Position numbers and translations under genes: made by a program. Below the pieces are notes generated by a model that saw nothing but the letters and a program-made list of their open reading frames with translations, was not told the origin of the DNA and did not search any database. Source: Marinobacter halodurans (lineage in GTDB: Bacteria > Pseudomonadota > Gammaproteobacteria > Pseudomonadales > Oleiphilaceae). From it: a stretch of 64,000 bases of DNA. The stretch is from contig NZ_SJDL01000026.1 of assembly GCF_004327985.1 (NCBI RefSeq), positions 1-64,000 of the forward strand. The letters are read 5' to 3'. Below are positions 18,182-31,215 of the stretch, piece by piece. Numbering within the stretch: the stretch's first letter is position 1; the number at the start of each line of letters is the position of its first letter.

Positions 18182-19095
18182 AGCCTGATACCGAGAACCC
18201 GCCGCTGCTGTTTGCCTTCCGGGAGCTGCCGCTGCAACAGCCACTCTGCGCCCGGCTGGGGGCCCGGCTTGGGGACGTGGACTCGCGACACTTCCCGGAC
18301 GGCGAAAGCTACGTTCGTGTCCTCTCGGATGTGGCCGGGCAGCACTGCATCCTGTTGGCGGACCTGTCCCACCCGGACGACCGCTACCTGCCGCTGATTT
18401 TCCTGGCGGAAACGCTCCGGGACCTGGGGGGCGCATCGGTCGGACTGGTGGCCCCCTACCTCTGCTACATGCGCCAGGATGCCCGCTTCCAGACCGGCGA
18501 GGCCCTGACCTCGAAGATCTTTGCCCGGAGCCTGTCGGCCCACATCGACTGGCTGGTGACCGTGGATCCGCACCTGCACCGCTTTCGCAGTATGGATCAG
18601 CTCTACAGTGTACCCAGCCGGGTCGTGCAGGCCGCGCCGGCGCTGGCCGACTGGCTGGATCAGCGCCAGCACTTGCTGCTGGTGGGGCCGGATGCCGAGA
18701 GCGAACAGTGGGTTGCCGAGATCGCCAGGCGCTGCGGCCATCCCTATGTGATTGGCCACAAGGAGCGCCTGGGGGATCGCCATGTGCGAGTCACCCTGCC
18801 ACCGGTGGCACAGTATTACGGCCGGGTGGCGGTCATCATCGACGACGTGATCTCCAGCGGTCATACCATCCTCAAGTGCCTGCAGGCGCTGGAAGCCGGC
18901 GGCATCGAACAGGTCGAATGCGCCGCCGTCCATGGCATCTTTGCCGACGACTCCGATGCCCAACTGGTCGGCGCCGGCCTGGCCGGATTGGTGACCACCA
19001 ACACCGTGCCCCACGCCACCAACGACATCGATGTCAGTTCATTGCTGGCACCGGCGATACAGGCCTGCCTGCGAACTGTACAGGAGACACGATAA
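18178..19095 (+). CDS. Ribose-phosphate pyrophosphokinase-like protein (PRPP synthetase paralogue)
   Basis: A 305-aa PRPP synthetase-family protein. It has DSRHFPDGESYVR at the front, PYLCYMRQDARFQTGEALT (the catalytic flexible region), VDPHLHRFRSMDQLY in place of the classical DLHAxQIQGFF signature, and a PRPP loop VAVIIDDVISSGHTI. The altered signature marks a divergent subgroup rather than the housekeeping Prs. It is translationally coupled on both sides: 4-nt overlap with the phosphorylase gene and 1-nt overlap (TAATG) with the nuclease gene. It could make PRPP from ribose phosphates freed by its partner. Confidence 0.85.
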   Translation: MKPDTENPPLLFAFRELPLQQPLCARLGARLGDVDSRHFPDGESYVRVLSDVAGQHCILLADLSHPDDRYLPLIFLAETLRDLGGASVGLVAPYLCYMRQDARFQTGEALTSKIFARSLSAHIDWLVTVDPHLHRFRSMDQLYSVPSRVVQAAPALADWLDQRQHLLLVGPDAESEQWVAEIARRCGHPYVIGHKERLGDRHVRVTLPPVAQYYGRVAVIIDDVISSGHTILKCLQALEAGGIEQVECAAVHGIFADDSDAQLVGAGLAGLVTTNTVPHATNDIDVSSLLAPAIQACLRTVQETR

Positions 19096-20450
19096 TGCGG
19101 ATTACCTTCCTTGGCGGTGCGGAAACGGTCACCGGCTCCAAGTTCCTGATGGAAACCGACCACAGCCGTGTGCTGGTCGATTGCGGGCTGTTCCAGGGTT
19201 ACAAGTGGCTGCGCCGGCGCAACCGGGAGCCGCTGCCGCTGGACATCGACAACCTGGACGCGATCGTGCTCACCCACGCCCATCTGGATCACTCGGGTTA
19301 CATTCCCGTGCTCTACAAGGCCGGATATCGTGGACCGGTGTTCACCCATCACGCTTCCCGGGAACTGTGCGCCATCCTGCTGGCGGACAGCGGCCACCTG
19401 CAGGAGGAAGAGGCGGACTACCTGGGGCGGCACAAACTCAGCCGTCACGAGAAACCCGAGCCCCTGTACGATCGCGCCATGGCTGAGGCCAGCATGGCAC
19501 TGTTCCAGTCCGTGGCGTATCGCGAGACGTTTGCGGTGGGGGATTTCCAGTTTCATCTCCAGTCGGCGGGACACATTCTCGGCTCGGCCAGCGTGATCAT
19601 CGAGGTGGAGGGCAAACGCATCGGCGTATCCGGTGACGTCGGTCGCCCCCACGACCTGTTCATGAATCCGCCGCCGCCGCTACCGGAGCTGGACCTGTTG
19701 CTGCTCGAGTCCACCTATGGCAACCGCCGTCACCCGGACGAGGATCCGTACGGTGAGCTGGCGCGGATCGTCAATGACACCATCAACCGGGGCGGGAACG
19801 TGTTGATCCCGTCGTTCGCGGTCGGACGGGCGCAGGTACTACAGTACATGCTGGCGCGCCTGATCCGTGAGCAGCGTATTCCGGAGATCCCCATCTATCT
19901 GGACAGCCCGATGGCGATCGATGTCTCGGGTATCTACTGGAATTACCCCGACCAGCACCGCCTGAGTGAACAGGAATGTCACGAGATGGCCAGCGCGGCG
20001 ATCTACACCCGATCGGTGGACGAGTCCAAGGCGCTGACCAACCAGGCGTTCCCACATGTGGTGATTGCGGGCAGCGGCATGGCCACGGGCGGGCGCATCC
20101 TGCACCACTTCAAGGAGCATCTGGGCGATCCGCGCACGACGGTGTTGTTTGCCGGTTACCAGGCCGGCGGTACCCGGGGGGCGAAGATGATGGCCGGCGC
20201 CGAGGCCGTGAAGATCCACGGCAGCTGGATTCCCATCAAGGCGCGTATTGAAATGCTGGATGGCCTGTCCGCCCATGCGGATTACGCCGAGCTGGAGCGG
20301 TGGCTGGCGGCGAGTGATTTGCGCCCCGGTACGGCCATCCAACTGGTTCACGGCGAGCCCGAATCGTCGGAAACCATGCGCGACTATCTCCGGCAGCGGA
20401 CCCGATTCGAGGTGGACATTGCCGGCTATCGCACGATCCTGCGGCTCTGA
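19095..20450 (+). CDS. Metallo-beta-lactamase fold beta-CASP nuclease-like protein
   Basis: A 451-aa protein with the zinc motif THAHLDHSG (His61, His63, Asp65, His66), a middle beta-CASP domain, and the C-terminal motifs GSGMATGGRILHHF and DGLSAHADYAEL. This is the layout of RNA-processing exo/endonucleases (CPSF73/YSH1-like). ATG at 19095 overlaps the stop of the previous gene by one base; the frame is open much further upstream but that part is antisense-like noise over the PRPP gene. It is the third gene of a compact operon, suggesting it supplies nucleotides from RNA to the phosphorylase. That link is inference. Confidence 0.88.
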   Translation: MRITFLGGAETVTGSKFLMETDHSRVLVDCGLFQGYKWLRRRNREPLPLDIDNLDAIVLTHAHLDHSGYIPVLYKAGYRGPVFTHHASRELCAILLADSGHLQEEEADYLGRHKLSRHEKPEPLYDRAMAEASMALFQSVAYRETFAVGDFQFHLQSAGHILGSASVIIEVEGKRIGVSGDVGRPHDLFMNPPPPLPELDLLLLESTYGNRRHPDEDPYGELARIVNDTINRGGNVLIPSFAVGRAQVLQYMLARLIREQRIPEIPIYLDSPMAIDVSGIYWNYPDQHRLSEQECHEMASAAIYTRSVDESKALTNQAFPHVVIAGSGMATGGRILHHFKEHLGDPRTTVLFAGYQAGGTRGAKMMAGAEAVKIHGSWIPIKARIEMLDGLSAHADYAELERWLAASDLRPGTAIQLVHGEPESSETMRDYLRQRTRFEVDIAGYRTILRL

Positions 20451-20470
20451 CGTCTAACGCCCAGACATGA

Positions 20471-20498
20471 AAAAGCCCCGGCGAACCGGGGCTTTTTT
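20471..20498. terminator. Bidirectional terminator between convergent genes
   Basis: AAAAGCCCCGG-CGAA-CCGGGGCTTTT followed by T on both strands. It ends the phosphorylase/nuclease operon and the porin gene. Confidence 0.9.
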
Positions 20499-20514
20499 CT
20501 GGGTCGGGAGTGGA

Positions 20515-21666
20515 TCAGAAGTTGTACTGACCGGCGAACATGATGCGGCTGGCATCACCGTCGTCGCCGTTCTGCTTGTCCACCATGAAGTAGGCGTATT
20601 CAACACCCATGGTGACGTTCTTCACCGGGCTCCACATGTAGTTGACCATGGCGTTGCTGTTGGTCTCGTGTTGCTCTCCAACGGCCACACCATCATCTTC
20701 GGCATCGTCCCAGTCGTTAGTGACCCAGCCATAACCGGCGTTGATGGACCCGGGGCCGACGTCGACGCCCACGCCAATAGTGCCGCCATAACCACTGATG
20801 GTTTGCAGGTCACCACTGCCGTCGATGTAAGCATCGGCCGCGCCGAAGTTATCGCCGGAACGGTACAGGTAGGAGTTGGCACCATCGCTGTAGGTCACGG
20901 CACCCTGGAGGCTGACCGTATCGGTGACGGCAAACTTGGCGGCGCCGAAGACAGCGTAACCAATGGCCTGGTCATCCGCCGTGCCGATGTCGTATTCCAC
21001 CTGGTGCAGCAGCGCCGCGGCAGACAGCGACAGCGGGCCGGATGAATTCTCGAAACGAGCTGTCAAAGTGGGCAGACTGTTCTTGGTGCTGGCGGCTGCA
21101 CCAGCTGGATCCAGAATACTGGTGAAGTTATCTTCCAGTGACACAGACATTGGGCCAGTAGTATAACGAGCCTGGGTCACACGGCCCTGCAGACCGGCGT
21201 TACCGGCCAGGGCATCGAAATCCAGGACGGACGTGTTACCCACGAAACTGTTGAAGTTGGACCAGGTCTGACCCAACAGCACGCCCATATACTCACCATA
21301 GGCGTGACGCAGACGAAGATCGCCACCGCTGCTACCACCACGGAAGTCACCTTCCACGACGACCTTCACACCCTGCTCGGTGGTGACTTTGACACCCAGA
21401 CGGGATTGCACGGCATCGGCATCGAAATGACCCGTGATCTCGTCATCTTCGGCTGCGCCAGTATTCACTTTGCCGAAGGAACCGGACTGGGTGGACACAC
21501 CGATATCCTCATCGATGTCGTAAACGGCGTTCATGCGGGCGTAACCGTACAGCTCGGCATCGATTGACCCTGGATTGAGTTCGATGGCGCTGGCCTGGGT
21601 GGCGAGTCCCAGAACCATCGCGGCCGTTGTTGCCTGAACTGCGATTGTTATTTTGTTGCGGTTCAT
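20515..21666 (-). CDS. Outer-membrane porin (DcaP-like)
   Basis: A 383-aa beta-barrel protein with a signal peptide (MNRNKITIAVQ... ending LGLATQASA) and a mature start with YGYARMNAVYDI, like DcaP-type trimeric porins. The barrel ends with a terminal Phe (MFAGQYNF), needed for outer-membrane assembly. A Met codon 5 residues upstream is part of the sequence ATGGAG, whose GGAG sits 9 nt before the Met at 21666, so I take the latter as the start. Substrate unknown; DcaP relatives carry dicarboxylates or other small acids. Confidence 0.85.
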   Translation of the reverse strand: MNRNKITIAVQATTAAMVLGLATQASAIELNPGSIDAELYGYARMNAVYDIDEDIGVSTQSGSFGKVNTGAAEDDEITGHFDADAVQSRLGVKVTTEQGVKVVVEGDFRGGSSGGDLRLRHAYGEYMGVLLGQTWSNFNSFVGNTSVLDFDALAGNAGLQGRVTQARYTTGPMSVSLEDNFTSILDPAGAAASTKNSLPTLTARFENSSGPLSLSAAALLHQVEYDIGTADDQAIGYAVFGAAKFAVTDTVSLQGAVTYSDGANSYLYRSGDNFGAADAYIDGSGDLQTISGYGGTIGVGVDVGPGSINAGYGWVTNDWDDAEDDGVAVGEQHETNSNAMVNYMWSPVKNVTMGVEYAYFMVDKQNGDDGDASRIMFAGQYNF

Positions 21667-21830
21667 TGAAGTGTTCTCCATGCGTTATTGTTGTGTTGCG
21701 TCCTCTTTAAAGTAGTTACGGTTTGGGGACAATTCAAACAAGTTGATCGTTAATTATACGAAGGTCTAATCCCCGGGAAATTCCTTGTTAATCGCGGTCC
21801 AGTGAGGTTTTGTTCACGTAAAGGATAAGC

Positions 21831-23288
21831 ATGTCTGAGACCGTCGCCTTTCTCGATTCCGCCACCTTCGCTTTTCTCGATCTGGAAACCACCGGCGGTA
21901 ACGCCATGCACGACCGGATTACGGAGATTGGCATCCGCTTCTGGCGCAACGGTGACGTGGTCGACGAATGGCAGACGTTGCTGAATCCGGAAACCCGAAT
22001 TTCCGCGTTTATTGAACAGCTTACGGGCATCAGCAACGAGATGGTGGCGGACGCCCCGCGGTTTGCGGAGATCGCCGACACCCTGCGGGAAAAGCTGAAG
22101 GATTCGGTCTTCGTCGCCCATAACGCCCGCTTCGATTACGGCTTTATCAAGGCGGAGTTCCGCCGGCTGGGGCAGGCGTTTTCCTCACGGGTGCTGTGTA
22201 CGGTCAAGCTCTCGCGCCGCCTGTATCCGGAATTCCGGCGCCATAACATGGATGCCATCATCGCCCGGCACCAGTTGCCCGATGTCCAGCGCCACCGGGC
22301 GATGGGGGACGTGACGGCGATGCAGGCGTTCTTCGAGTCGTCGCTGCTGGACAAGGGGAGGGAGAACGTCGAGGCTGCGGTGCGCCACCTGTTACGTCGT
22401 CCCAGTGTGCCGTCCCACCTGTCCCCGGATATCCTGGAGAGCCTGCCGCCGTCGCCGGGAGTCTATCGTTTCTACGGTGAGAACGACGTGCTGCTCTATG
22501 TCGGTAAGAGCACCAATATCCTGCAGCGGGTTGCGTCCCATTTCTCCGGCGATCACAACTCCCACCGGGGCGTGCGCATGTCCCAGAGCCTGCGCCGGGT
22601 GGACTGGACGGAAACCGCCGGCGAGCTCGGGGCGCTGTTACTGGAACTGCACCAGATCAAGACCCTCAACCCCCTCTACAATCGTCGCTCCCGGGCGGCC
22701 AAGACCCTGGTCAGTATTGAACTGACCCACAACGACGCGGGTTATCTGCAGGCCCGGCTGGTGCGGGAGATCGAGCCGCATCGGCTGGGGGACTACTTCG
22801 GGCTGTTCCGCAGCATCCGGGACGCCGAACGGGCGTTGAAGGGCATTGCCGCGAAGAATGAGCTCTGCAATAAACTGCTGGGCCTTGAACCGGAAGGTGA
22901 GGGCCCCTGTTTCCAGCGCACGCTGGGCCGCTGCAAAGGTGCCTGCGAGCAGGATGAAGACGTCACCCGTTACAACCTGCGCATGCAGATCGGCTTCCAC
23001 AACCTGCGGCTGACCACCTGGCCCTGGCAGGGGCCCGTCGGTGTGGTTGAGCGCAATCGGGAGCGGGATCGCACCGATATCCTGGTCATCTACAACTGGA
23101 TGCACATCACCACCCTGCACGATGAGAACGACCTCCATGACCTGTCCCTGAACGGGCAGAGTGTCACCTTCGACCTGGATTCCTATAAACTGGTGGTGAA
23201 AGCCCTGATGGGGCGGGACGGTCGGGCCCGCCGCATCGTTGAGCTGCCCGCCGTCAGTACGCCGGATATCCTGATACCGGACGGTTGA
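21831..23288 (+). CDS. DnaQ-like exonuclease fused to GIY-YIG (UvrC-type) nuclease
   Basis: A 485-aa two-domain protein. Residues about 12-180 form a DEDD 3'-5' exonuclease (FAFLDLETTGG with Asp17/Glu19, VAHNARFDYGF, HRAMGDVTAM). From about 205 a GIY-YIG domain follows (GVYRFYGENDVLLYVGKS), as in UvrC and Cho; there is no UvrC C-terminal part. Such fusions are thought to act in DNA repair as alternatives to UvrC incision. It is transcribed away from the porin gene and ends 36 nt before the AraC-type regulator's start. Confidence 0.9.
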   Translation: MSETVAFLDSATFAFLDLETTGGNAMHDRITEIGIRFWRNGDVVDEWQTLLNPETRISAFIEQLTGISNEMVADAPRFAEIADTLREKLKDSVFVAHNARFDYGFIKAEFRRLGQAFSSRVLCTVKLSRRLYPEFRRHNMDAIIARHQLPDVQRHRAMGDVTAMQAFFESSLLDKGRENVEAAVRHLLRRPSVPSHLSPDILESLPPSPGVYRFYGENDVLLYVGKSTNILQRVASHFSGDHNSHRGVRMSQSLRRVDWTETAGELGALLLELHQIKTLNPLYNRRSRAAKTLVSIELTHNDAGYLQARLVREIEPHRLGDYFGLFRSIRDAERALKGIAAKNELCNKLLGLEPEGEGPCFQRTLGRCKGACEQDEDVTRYNLRMQIGFHNLRLTTWPWQGPVGVVERNRERDRTDILVIYNWMHITTLHDENDLHDLSLNGQSVTFDLDSYKLVVKALMGRDGRARRIVELPAVSTPDILIPDG

Positions 23289-23324
23289 CGGTCCGAATGA
23301 ATCTGTTTGCCGGGAGAGAGTTGT

Positions 23325-24254
23325 TTGTCGCTGCGTGTCGGATTGTTGTTGCTGCCGGGTGCCTCCGCACTGACCTACGCGGCCGCGGTTGAACCGATGC
23401 AGGTGGCCAACCGTCTGCTGGGGGAAGACTGTTTTTCGATCGAGCACCTGGGCCTGGGCGCCGCTTTCGGTTCCGGTCTGCCGATTCCCCAAACCCCTCT
23501 CGATCATTGCGATCCGCCACTGGACTGGCTGCTGCTGGTGGGCGGCCATGCGCCGCCTCGTGAACTGCCGGACGATTTCGCGCAAAAGCTCACGCATCAT
23601 GCTGACGGTGTGTCGACGCTGGGCGGCCTGGCCAGCGGCGGTCTGTTGCTGGCGGAAGCCGGGCTGCTGGACGGCTACCGCGCCGCGCTGCACGGTTTGC
23701 CCGGAGCGCAGTTGCGCGAGCGTTTCCCCGCCGTTCGCCAGACCGAGGACGTGTTCTGCGTCGACCGCAACCGACTCACCTGCCGTGGCGCCACGGCGGC
23801 GCAGGATCTGATGATCTGGACCATCGGCCGCGAACTGGGCCGGGATGTCGCTGAGGCGTTGGCCCAGTGGTTCGTCCGCGAGCGGGTGGGGGAGCCGGAG
23901 CTGGGTGGCGGCACCGAACTCGATCAGGCCACCCGCGCCGAACAGCCCGCGCTGGCGGAAGCCGTGGACCTGATGTTCGCCAACATCGAAGAGCCCCTGT
24001 CCGGTGACGACATCGCCGGGCACGTGAACCTGTCCCGCCGCCAGTTGGAGCGGCTTTTCCGCAAATACCTCGATACGGTCCCGTCCCGCTATTACCTCAA
24101 GATCCGCCTGGATCGCGCCCGCGAGCTGGTTCGTAACAGCGCGCTGAGCCTGACGGATATCGCATTGTCTTGCGGGTTCTCGTCAGGGGCGCATTTCAGC
24201 ACCACCTACCGCAATGCGTTCGGATTAACGCCTTCTGAGGATCGAGAAGTCTGA
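23325..24254 (+). CDS. argR: AraC-family regulator with GlxA/PfpI-like domain, ArgR-like
   Basis: About 309 aa. The N-terminal part (about 1-190) resembles the DJ-1/PfpI-like domain of GlxA regulators (LLLLPGASALTYAAAVEP). The C-terminal part is an AraC helix-turn-helix pair (LSRRQLERLFRKYL, then LTDIALSCGFSSGAHFSTTYR). Pseudomonas ArgR, which activates aru and aot genes with arginine, has this layout, and the aru operon follows directly with ArgR-type repeats in front. The start is uncertain: TTG 23325 has GGGAGAG 7 nt ahead; TTG 23307 is the alternative. The symbol rests on context as well as sequence. Confidence 0.75.
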   Translation: MSLRVGLLLLPGASALTYAAAVEPMQVANRLLGEDCFSIEHLGLGAAFGSGLPIPQTPLDHCDPPLDWLLLVGGHAPPRELPDDFAQKLTHHADGVSTLGGLASGGLLLAEAGLLDGYRAALHGLPGAQLRERFPAVRQTEDVFCVDRNRLTCRGATAAQDLMIWTIGRELGRDVAEALAQWFVRERVGEPELGGGTELDQATRAEQPALAEAVDLMFANIEEPLSGDDIAGHVNLSRRQLERLFRKYLDTVPSRYYLKIRLDRARELVRNSALSLTDIALSCGFSSGAHFSTTYRNAFGLTPSEDREV

Positions 24255-24418
24255 CCCTCATATTCCCTTCCGCGCGGCGAATTCCCCGAGATTTCGCGGA
24301 AGTGAATGGACACCCTTGCCGGAGGAAGCACAAGGACGTGCTGGTCGGAATTCATTTGCTTCCCTGGCACCAGTTTGAAGTCTTGGTCCGGGTCAATTTT
24401 TATTCGATATAGGGGGCT

Positions 24419-24525
24419 GAAGCCAATGGCGCCCATCGCTTCCGTCGCCTAAGAGGGCCGTCCATGGCCGCTTATGCGACAAGGACATCCTGTCCTTTGC
24501 TCCAGCGATGGGCGCCATTGGCTTC
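24419..24525. repeat. 107-nt structured repeat, copy A3 (compensated variant)
   Basis: Third copy, same length as 4188 and 14172, but with paired differences: the left arm has GGCGCCC where A2 has GGGCGCC, and the right arm has the exact complement change. The second hairpin is AAGGACA-TCC-TGTCCTT instead of GAGGACA-TCC-TGTCCTC. All stems stay intact. It lies between the ArgR-like gene and aruC. The stretch 24255-24418 before it shows no gene. Confidence 0.85.
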
Positions 24526-24565
24526 GATTCAGCTTGGTTGCAAGACGCTGGGGCCCTGGCCGGCC

Positions 24566-24591
24566 CTCCGAAGCTAAAGCGTCGGCTACAT
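24566..24591. repeat. REP-like half element, copy B3
   Basis: A single arm (CTCCGAAGCTAAAGCGTC and GGCTACAT) of the REP-like family, without its partner arm. Confidence 0.6.
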
Positions 24592-24619
24592 TTTTCTGCG
24601 AACTCATCGCTATTTGTCA

Positions 24620-25935
<1,316 letters not shown>

Positions 25936-25998
25936 CGACTCCGGAGGCGGACGCTCAAAAGGGGCCCGTCTCCGGGCATATCACAGGAGTTACCTCTC

Positions 25999-27012
25999 AT
26001 GTGGATTGTCCGTCCTGCTCGCCACGAAGACCTGGCCGGTATTGAAAAGCTGGCAACGGCTCACGGTGCCCGGGTCTCGACGCTGCCCCAATCCCGGGAC
26101 AAACTGAGCGAGAAAATTGATCATTCGCAGCGTTCCCTGGCCGGTGATCCCGCGCTGGCGGATCGCGAGCGTTTCCTGTTCGTGCTGGAGGATTCCGGGA
26201 CTGGCCGCATCCACGGTACCGCCGGTATCGACGCCCGTGCCGGTAACGGCCAGCCGTTCTACAACTACCGCCGCGACGAGCTGATCCATGCCTCCCATGA
26301 ACTGGACGTGGCCAAGCACGTGGCGGTGCTGTATCCGACCCACGAGTTGACCGGCAAGACGCTGCTCTGCTCATTCACCATCGACCCGGACCTGCGCGAT
26401 ACCGAGGCGTTCGAACTGCTGTCCCGCTCGCGCCTTCTCTTTATCGACCGCCATCGCGAGCGATTCTCCGATCAGGTGGTGGTGGAAATCCAGGGCGTCC
26501 AGACCGAGGAAGGCGACGCGCCGTTCTGGGACAGCCTGGGCCGGCACTTTTTCCACATGGATTTTGCCACCGCCGATTACTACTCCGGCGTGAAGACCAA
26601 GACCTTCATTGCCGAGCTGATGCCGCCCAACCCGATCTACGTCACGCTGCTGTCCGACGCGGCCCAGGCCGCCATCAGCGAGCCGCACGAGGCCGCCGCG
26701 CGGACCTGTCAGTTGCTGGAGCGGGAAGGGTTCCGTGTGGGCCAGCACATCGACATCTTCGACGGTGGCCCGGTGCTCGAAGCCCGTACCGACGAGCTGA
26801 CCTCGATCACCCGCCGCCGCAACAAGACCGCGCGCCGGGGTGAGGGCAGCCGGGGTGTGCGTTACCTCGTAGCCAACGGCGACAGCGAAAGCTTCCGCTG
26901 TTCCCTGACCAACGTCAGCGACGGTCTGGGCGACGTGGTTCGCCTGAATACCACCATCGCCGATCAGTTGGGTGTCAGCGACGGCGACGACCTGGTCCTG
27001 GTGGCCCTGTAA
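25999..27012 (+). CDS. aruF: Arginine N-succinyltransferase, alpha subunit
   Basis: A 337-aa AstA-family protein (MWIVRPARHEDLAGIEKLA start, then FWDSLGRHFFHMDF and IDIFDGGPVLEARTDEL). It transfers succinyl from succinyl-CoA to arginine, the first step of the pathway. In Pseudomonas the enzyme is a heteromer of AruF and AruG, and the same two-subunit arrangement is seen here. An AGGAG site precedes the ATG. Confidence 0.95.
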   Translation: MWIVRPARHEDLAGIEKLATAHGARVSTLPQSRDKLSEKIDHSQRSLAGDPALADRERFLFVLEDSGTGRIHGTAGIDARAGNGQPFYNYRRDELIHASHELDVAKHVAVLYPTHELTGKTLLCSFTIDPDLRDTEAFELLSRSRLLFIDRHRERFSDQVVVEIQGVQTEEGDAPFWDSLGRHFFHMDFATADYYSGVKTKTFIAELMPPNPIYVTLLSDAAQAAISEPHEAAARTCQLLEREGFRVGQHIDIFDGGPVLEARTDELTSITRRRNKTARRGEGSRGVRYLVANGDSESFRCSLTNVSDGLGDVVRLNTTIADQLGVSDGDDLVLVAL

Positions 27013-27027
27013 GGAGAGGAGATTGTT

Positions 27028-29578
<2,551 letters not shown>

Positions 29579-29592
29579 GGCCTTTGGTGCGT

Positions 29593-29684
29593 GTAGCCGA
29601 CGCTTTAGCTTCGGAGCAGGCGCAAGCCTGCCGGGTTGTATCGGGGGACTGACGTCCCCTCCGAAGCTGAAGCGTCGGCTACAT
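29593..29684. repeat. REP-like inverted repeat, copy B4 (arms swapped)
   Basis: GTAGCCGACGCTTTAGC arm on the left (29593-29616) and CTCCGAAGCTGAAGCGTC arm on the right (29659-29684), in the opposite order to copies B1, B2 and B5. Two small hairpins (GCAGGCGCAAGCCTGC and GGGGACTGACGTCCCC) lie between. It separates astD from astB inside the operon and might stabilise or attenuate the mRNA. Confidence 0.75.
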
Positions 29685-29748
29685 TGATATTGACCTGCGT
29701 TGCGCCTGATCGACACAGAACAACCCAGACGAATTTTGTGAGGTTTTC

Positions 29749-31092
29749 ATGACCCAACACGCCACTGAAGCCAATTTTGACGGTCTGGTCGGACCGACCC
29801 ACAACTATGCGGGCCTGTCCTGGGGGAATGTGGCCTCCAAATCCAACGTCAGTGCCGTGTCCAACCCGAAGGAAGCGGCGCTGCAGGGCCTGGCCAAGAT
29901 GAAGGCGCTGGCGGGCCGCGGCTTCGTGCAGGGCATCCTGCCGCCGCACGAGCGGCCGCATATTCCGACCCTGCGCAAACTGGGCTTCACCGGCAGTGAC
30001 GGTGAGATCCTGTCCCAGGCGGCGAAGGAAAATCCGGTGATCCTGGCGGCCGTGTCGTCCGCCTCCTGCATGTGGACCGCCAACGCGGCCACGGTGTCCC
30101 CGAGCGCGGACACCCACGACCACCGGGTGCACTTCACCCCGGCCAACCTGGGCGCGAAGTTCCATCGCTCCATCGAGCATGAAGTGACCGGCCGGGCGCT
30201 GAAATCGATGTTCTCGGACGAAGCCTACTTCGCCCACCATCCGGCGCTGCCGTCGATCAGCCAGTTCGGCGATGAGGGCGCGGCGAACCACACCCGTCTA
30301 TGCTGCGCCTACGGAGATCCCGGCGTGGAGCTGTTCGTCTATGGTCAGCAGGCGTTTGACGAATCCGCCCCGGCGCCCAAGCGCTTCCCGGCACGACAGA
30401 CCCTGGAAGCGTCCCGCGCCATTGCACGACTGCACGGCCTGAGCGACGCGCGCGCGGTGTTCGCCCAGCAAAACCCGGATGCCATCGACGCCGGCGTGTT
30501 CCACAACGACGTGATCGCGGTGGGTAACGGCAACGTGCTGTTCTACCACGACATGGCGTTCCTGGACGAAGCGCAGGTGCTGGCGGACGTGCAGGCGCGG
30601 CTGAAAGGCGCGGAACTGCAAGCCGTGAAAGTCAGCTCCGACGAGGTGCCCCTGGCCGACGCGGTCAGTTCCTACCTGTTCAACAGTCAGCTGCTGACGC
30701 AGAAAGATGGCTCCATGCTGCTGGCGGTGCCGGGTGAGTGTCGGGAGATTGAATCCGTCAGCCGCTACCTGGACAAGCTGGTGGCCCAGGGCGGCCCCAT
30801 CAAGGCCGTGGAAGTGTTCGACGTGAAGCAGTCCATGCGCAACGGCGGCGGTCCCGCCTGCCTGCGTCTGCGGGTGGTGCTGACCGACGACGAGCTGAAA
30901 GCCATGCACGATGGTGTGCTGATGAACGATGCCCTGTATGAGCGCCTGACCACCTGGGTGGAAGGGCACTACCGGGATGAGCTGAGCCAGGACGACCTGG
31001 CCGACCCGATGCTGCTGGACGAGTGTCGTCACGCGCTGGACGAGCTGACCGGGATCCTGGGGCTGGGGTCGATTTACGATTTTCAGCGGTGA
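29749..31092 (+). CDS. astB: N-succinylarginine dihydrolase
   Basis: A 447-aa AstB/AruB enzyme that hydrolyses N2-succinylarginine to succinylornithine, CO2 and two ammonia. Family hallmarks: [19 protein letters not shown] at the N terminus, [30 protein letters not shown], and [15 protein letters not shown] with the catalytic Cys near the C terminus. It is separated from astD by 170 nt containing a REP-like repeat. With aruC, F, G and D and the astE gene at 36471 it completes the whole pathway. Confidence 0.96.
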   Translation: MTQHATEANFDGLVGPTHNYAGLSWGNVASKSNVSAVSNPKEAALQGLAKMKALAGRGFVQGILPPHERPHIPTLRKLGFTGSDGEILSQAAKENPVILAAVSSASCMWTANAATVSPSADTHDHRVHFTPANLGAKFHRSIEHEVTGRALKSMFSDEAYFAHHPALPSISQFGDEGAANHTRLCCAYGDPGVELFVYGQQAFDESAPAPKRFPARQTLEASRAIARLHGLSDARAVFAQQNPDAIDAGVFHNDVIAVGNGNVLFYHDMAFLDEAQVLADVQARLKGAELQAVKVSSDEVPLADAVSSYLFNSQLLTQKDGSMLLAVPGECREIESVSRYLDKLVAQGGPIKAVEVFDVKQSMRNGGGPACLRLRVVLTDDELKAMHDGVLMNDALYERLTTWVEGHYRDELSQDDLADPMLLDECRHALDELTGILGLGSIYDFQR

Positions 31093-31134
31093 TTCAAGTG
31101 GATGTTATGACCTGAGAGGCTTTTCTTGCCTTCT

Positions 31135-31149
31135 CCCCCCCCCCCCCCC
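31135..31149. repeat. Homopolymer of 15 C in a pyrimidine-rich repeat
   Basis: Fifteen consecutive C between astB and the tetR-type gene. It lies in a C/T-rich then G-rich stretch (about 31130-31180; GTTGGGGAGAGGGGG) related to one end of the 54046-54280 element. No coding frame crosses it. Confidence 0.8.
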
Positions 31150-31215
31150 TCCCTCCAGGGGAGAGGGTTGGGGAGAGGGGGTGCGCCTCCGAAGGCGCCT
31201 GATTCGTCTTTGCCA

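Noticed and set aside
18708-19094. Long N-terminal extension of the beta-CASP protein
   Set aside because: It lies over the PRPP synthetase gene in another frame and has no homology; the TAATG overlap start is far better.
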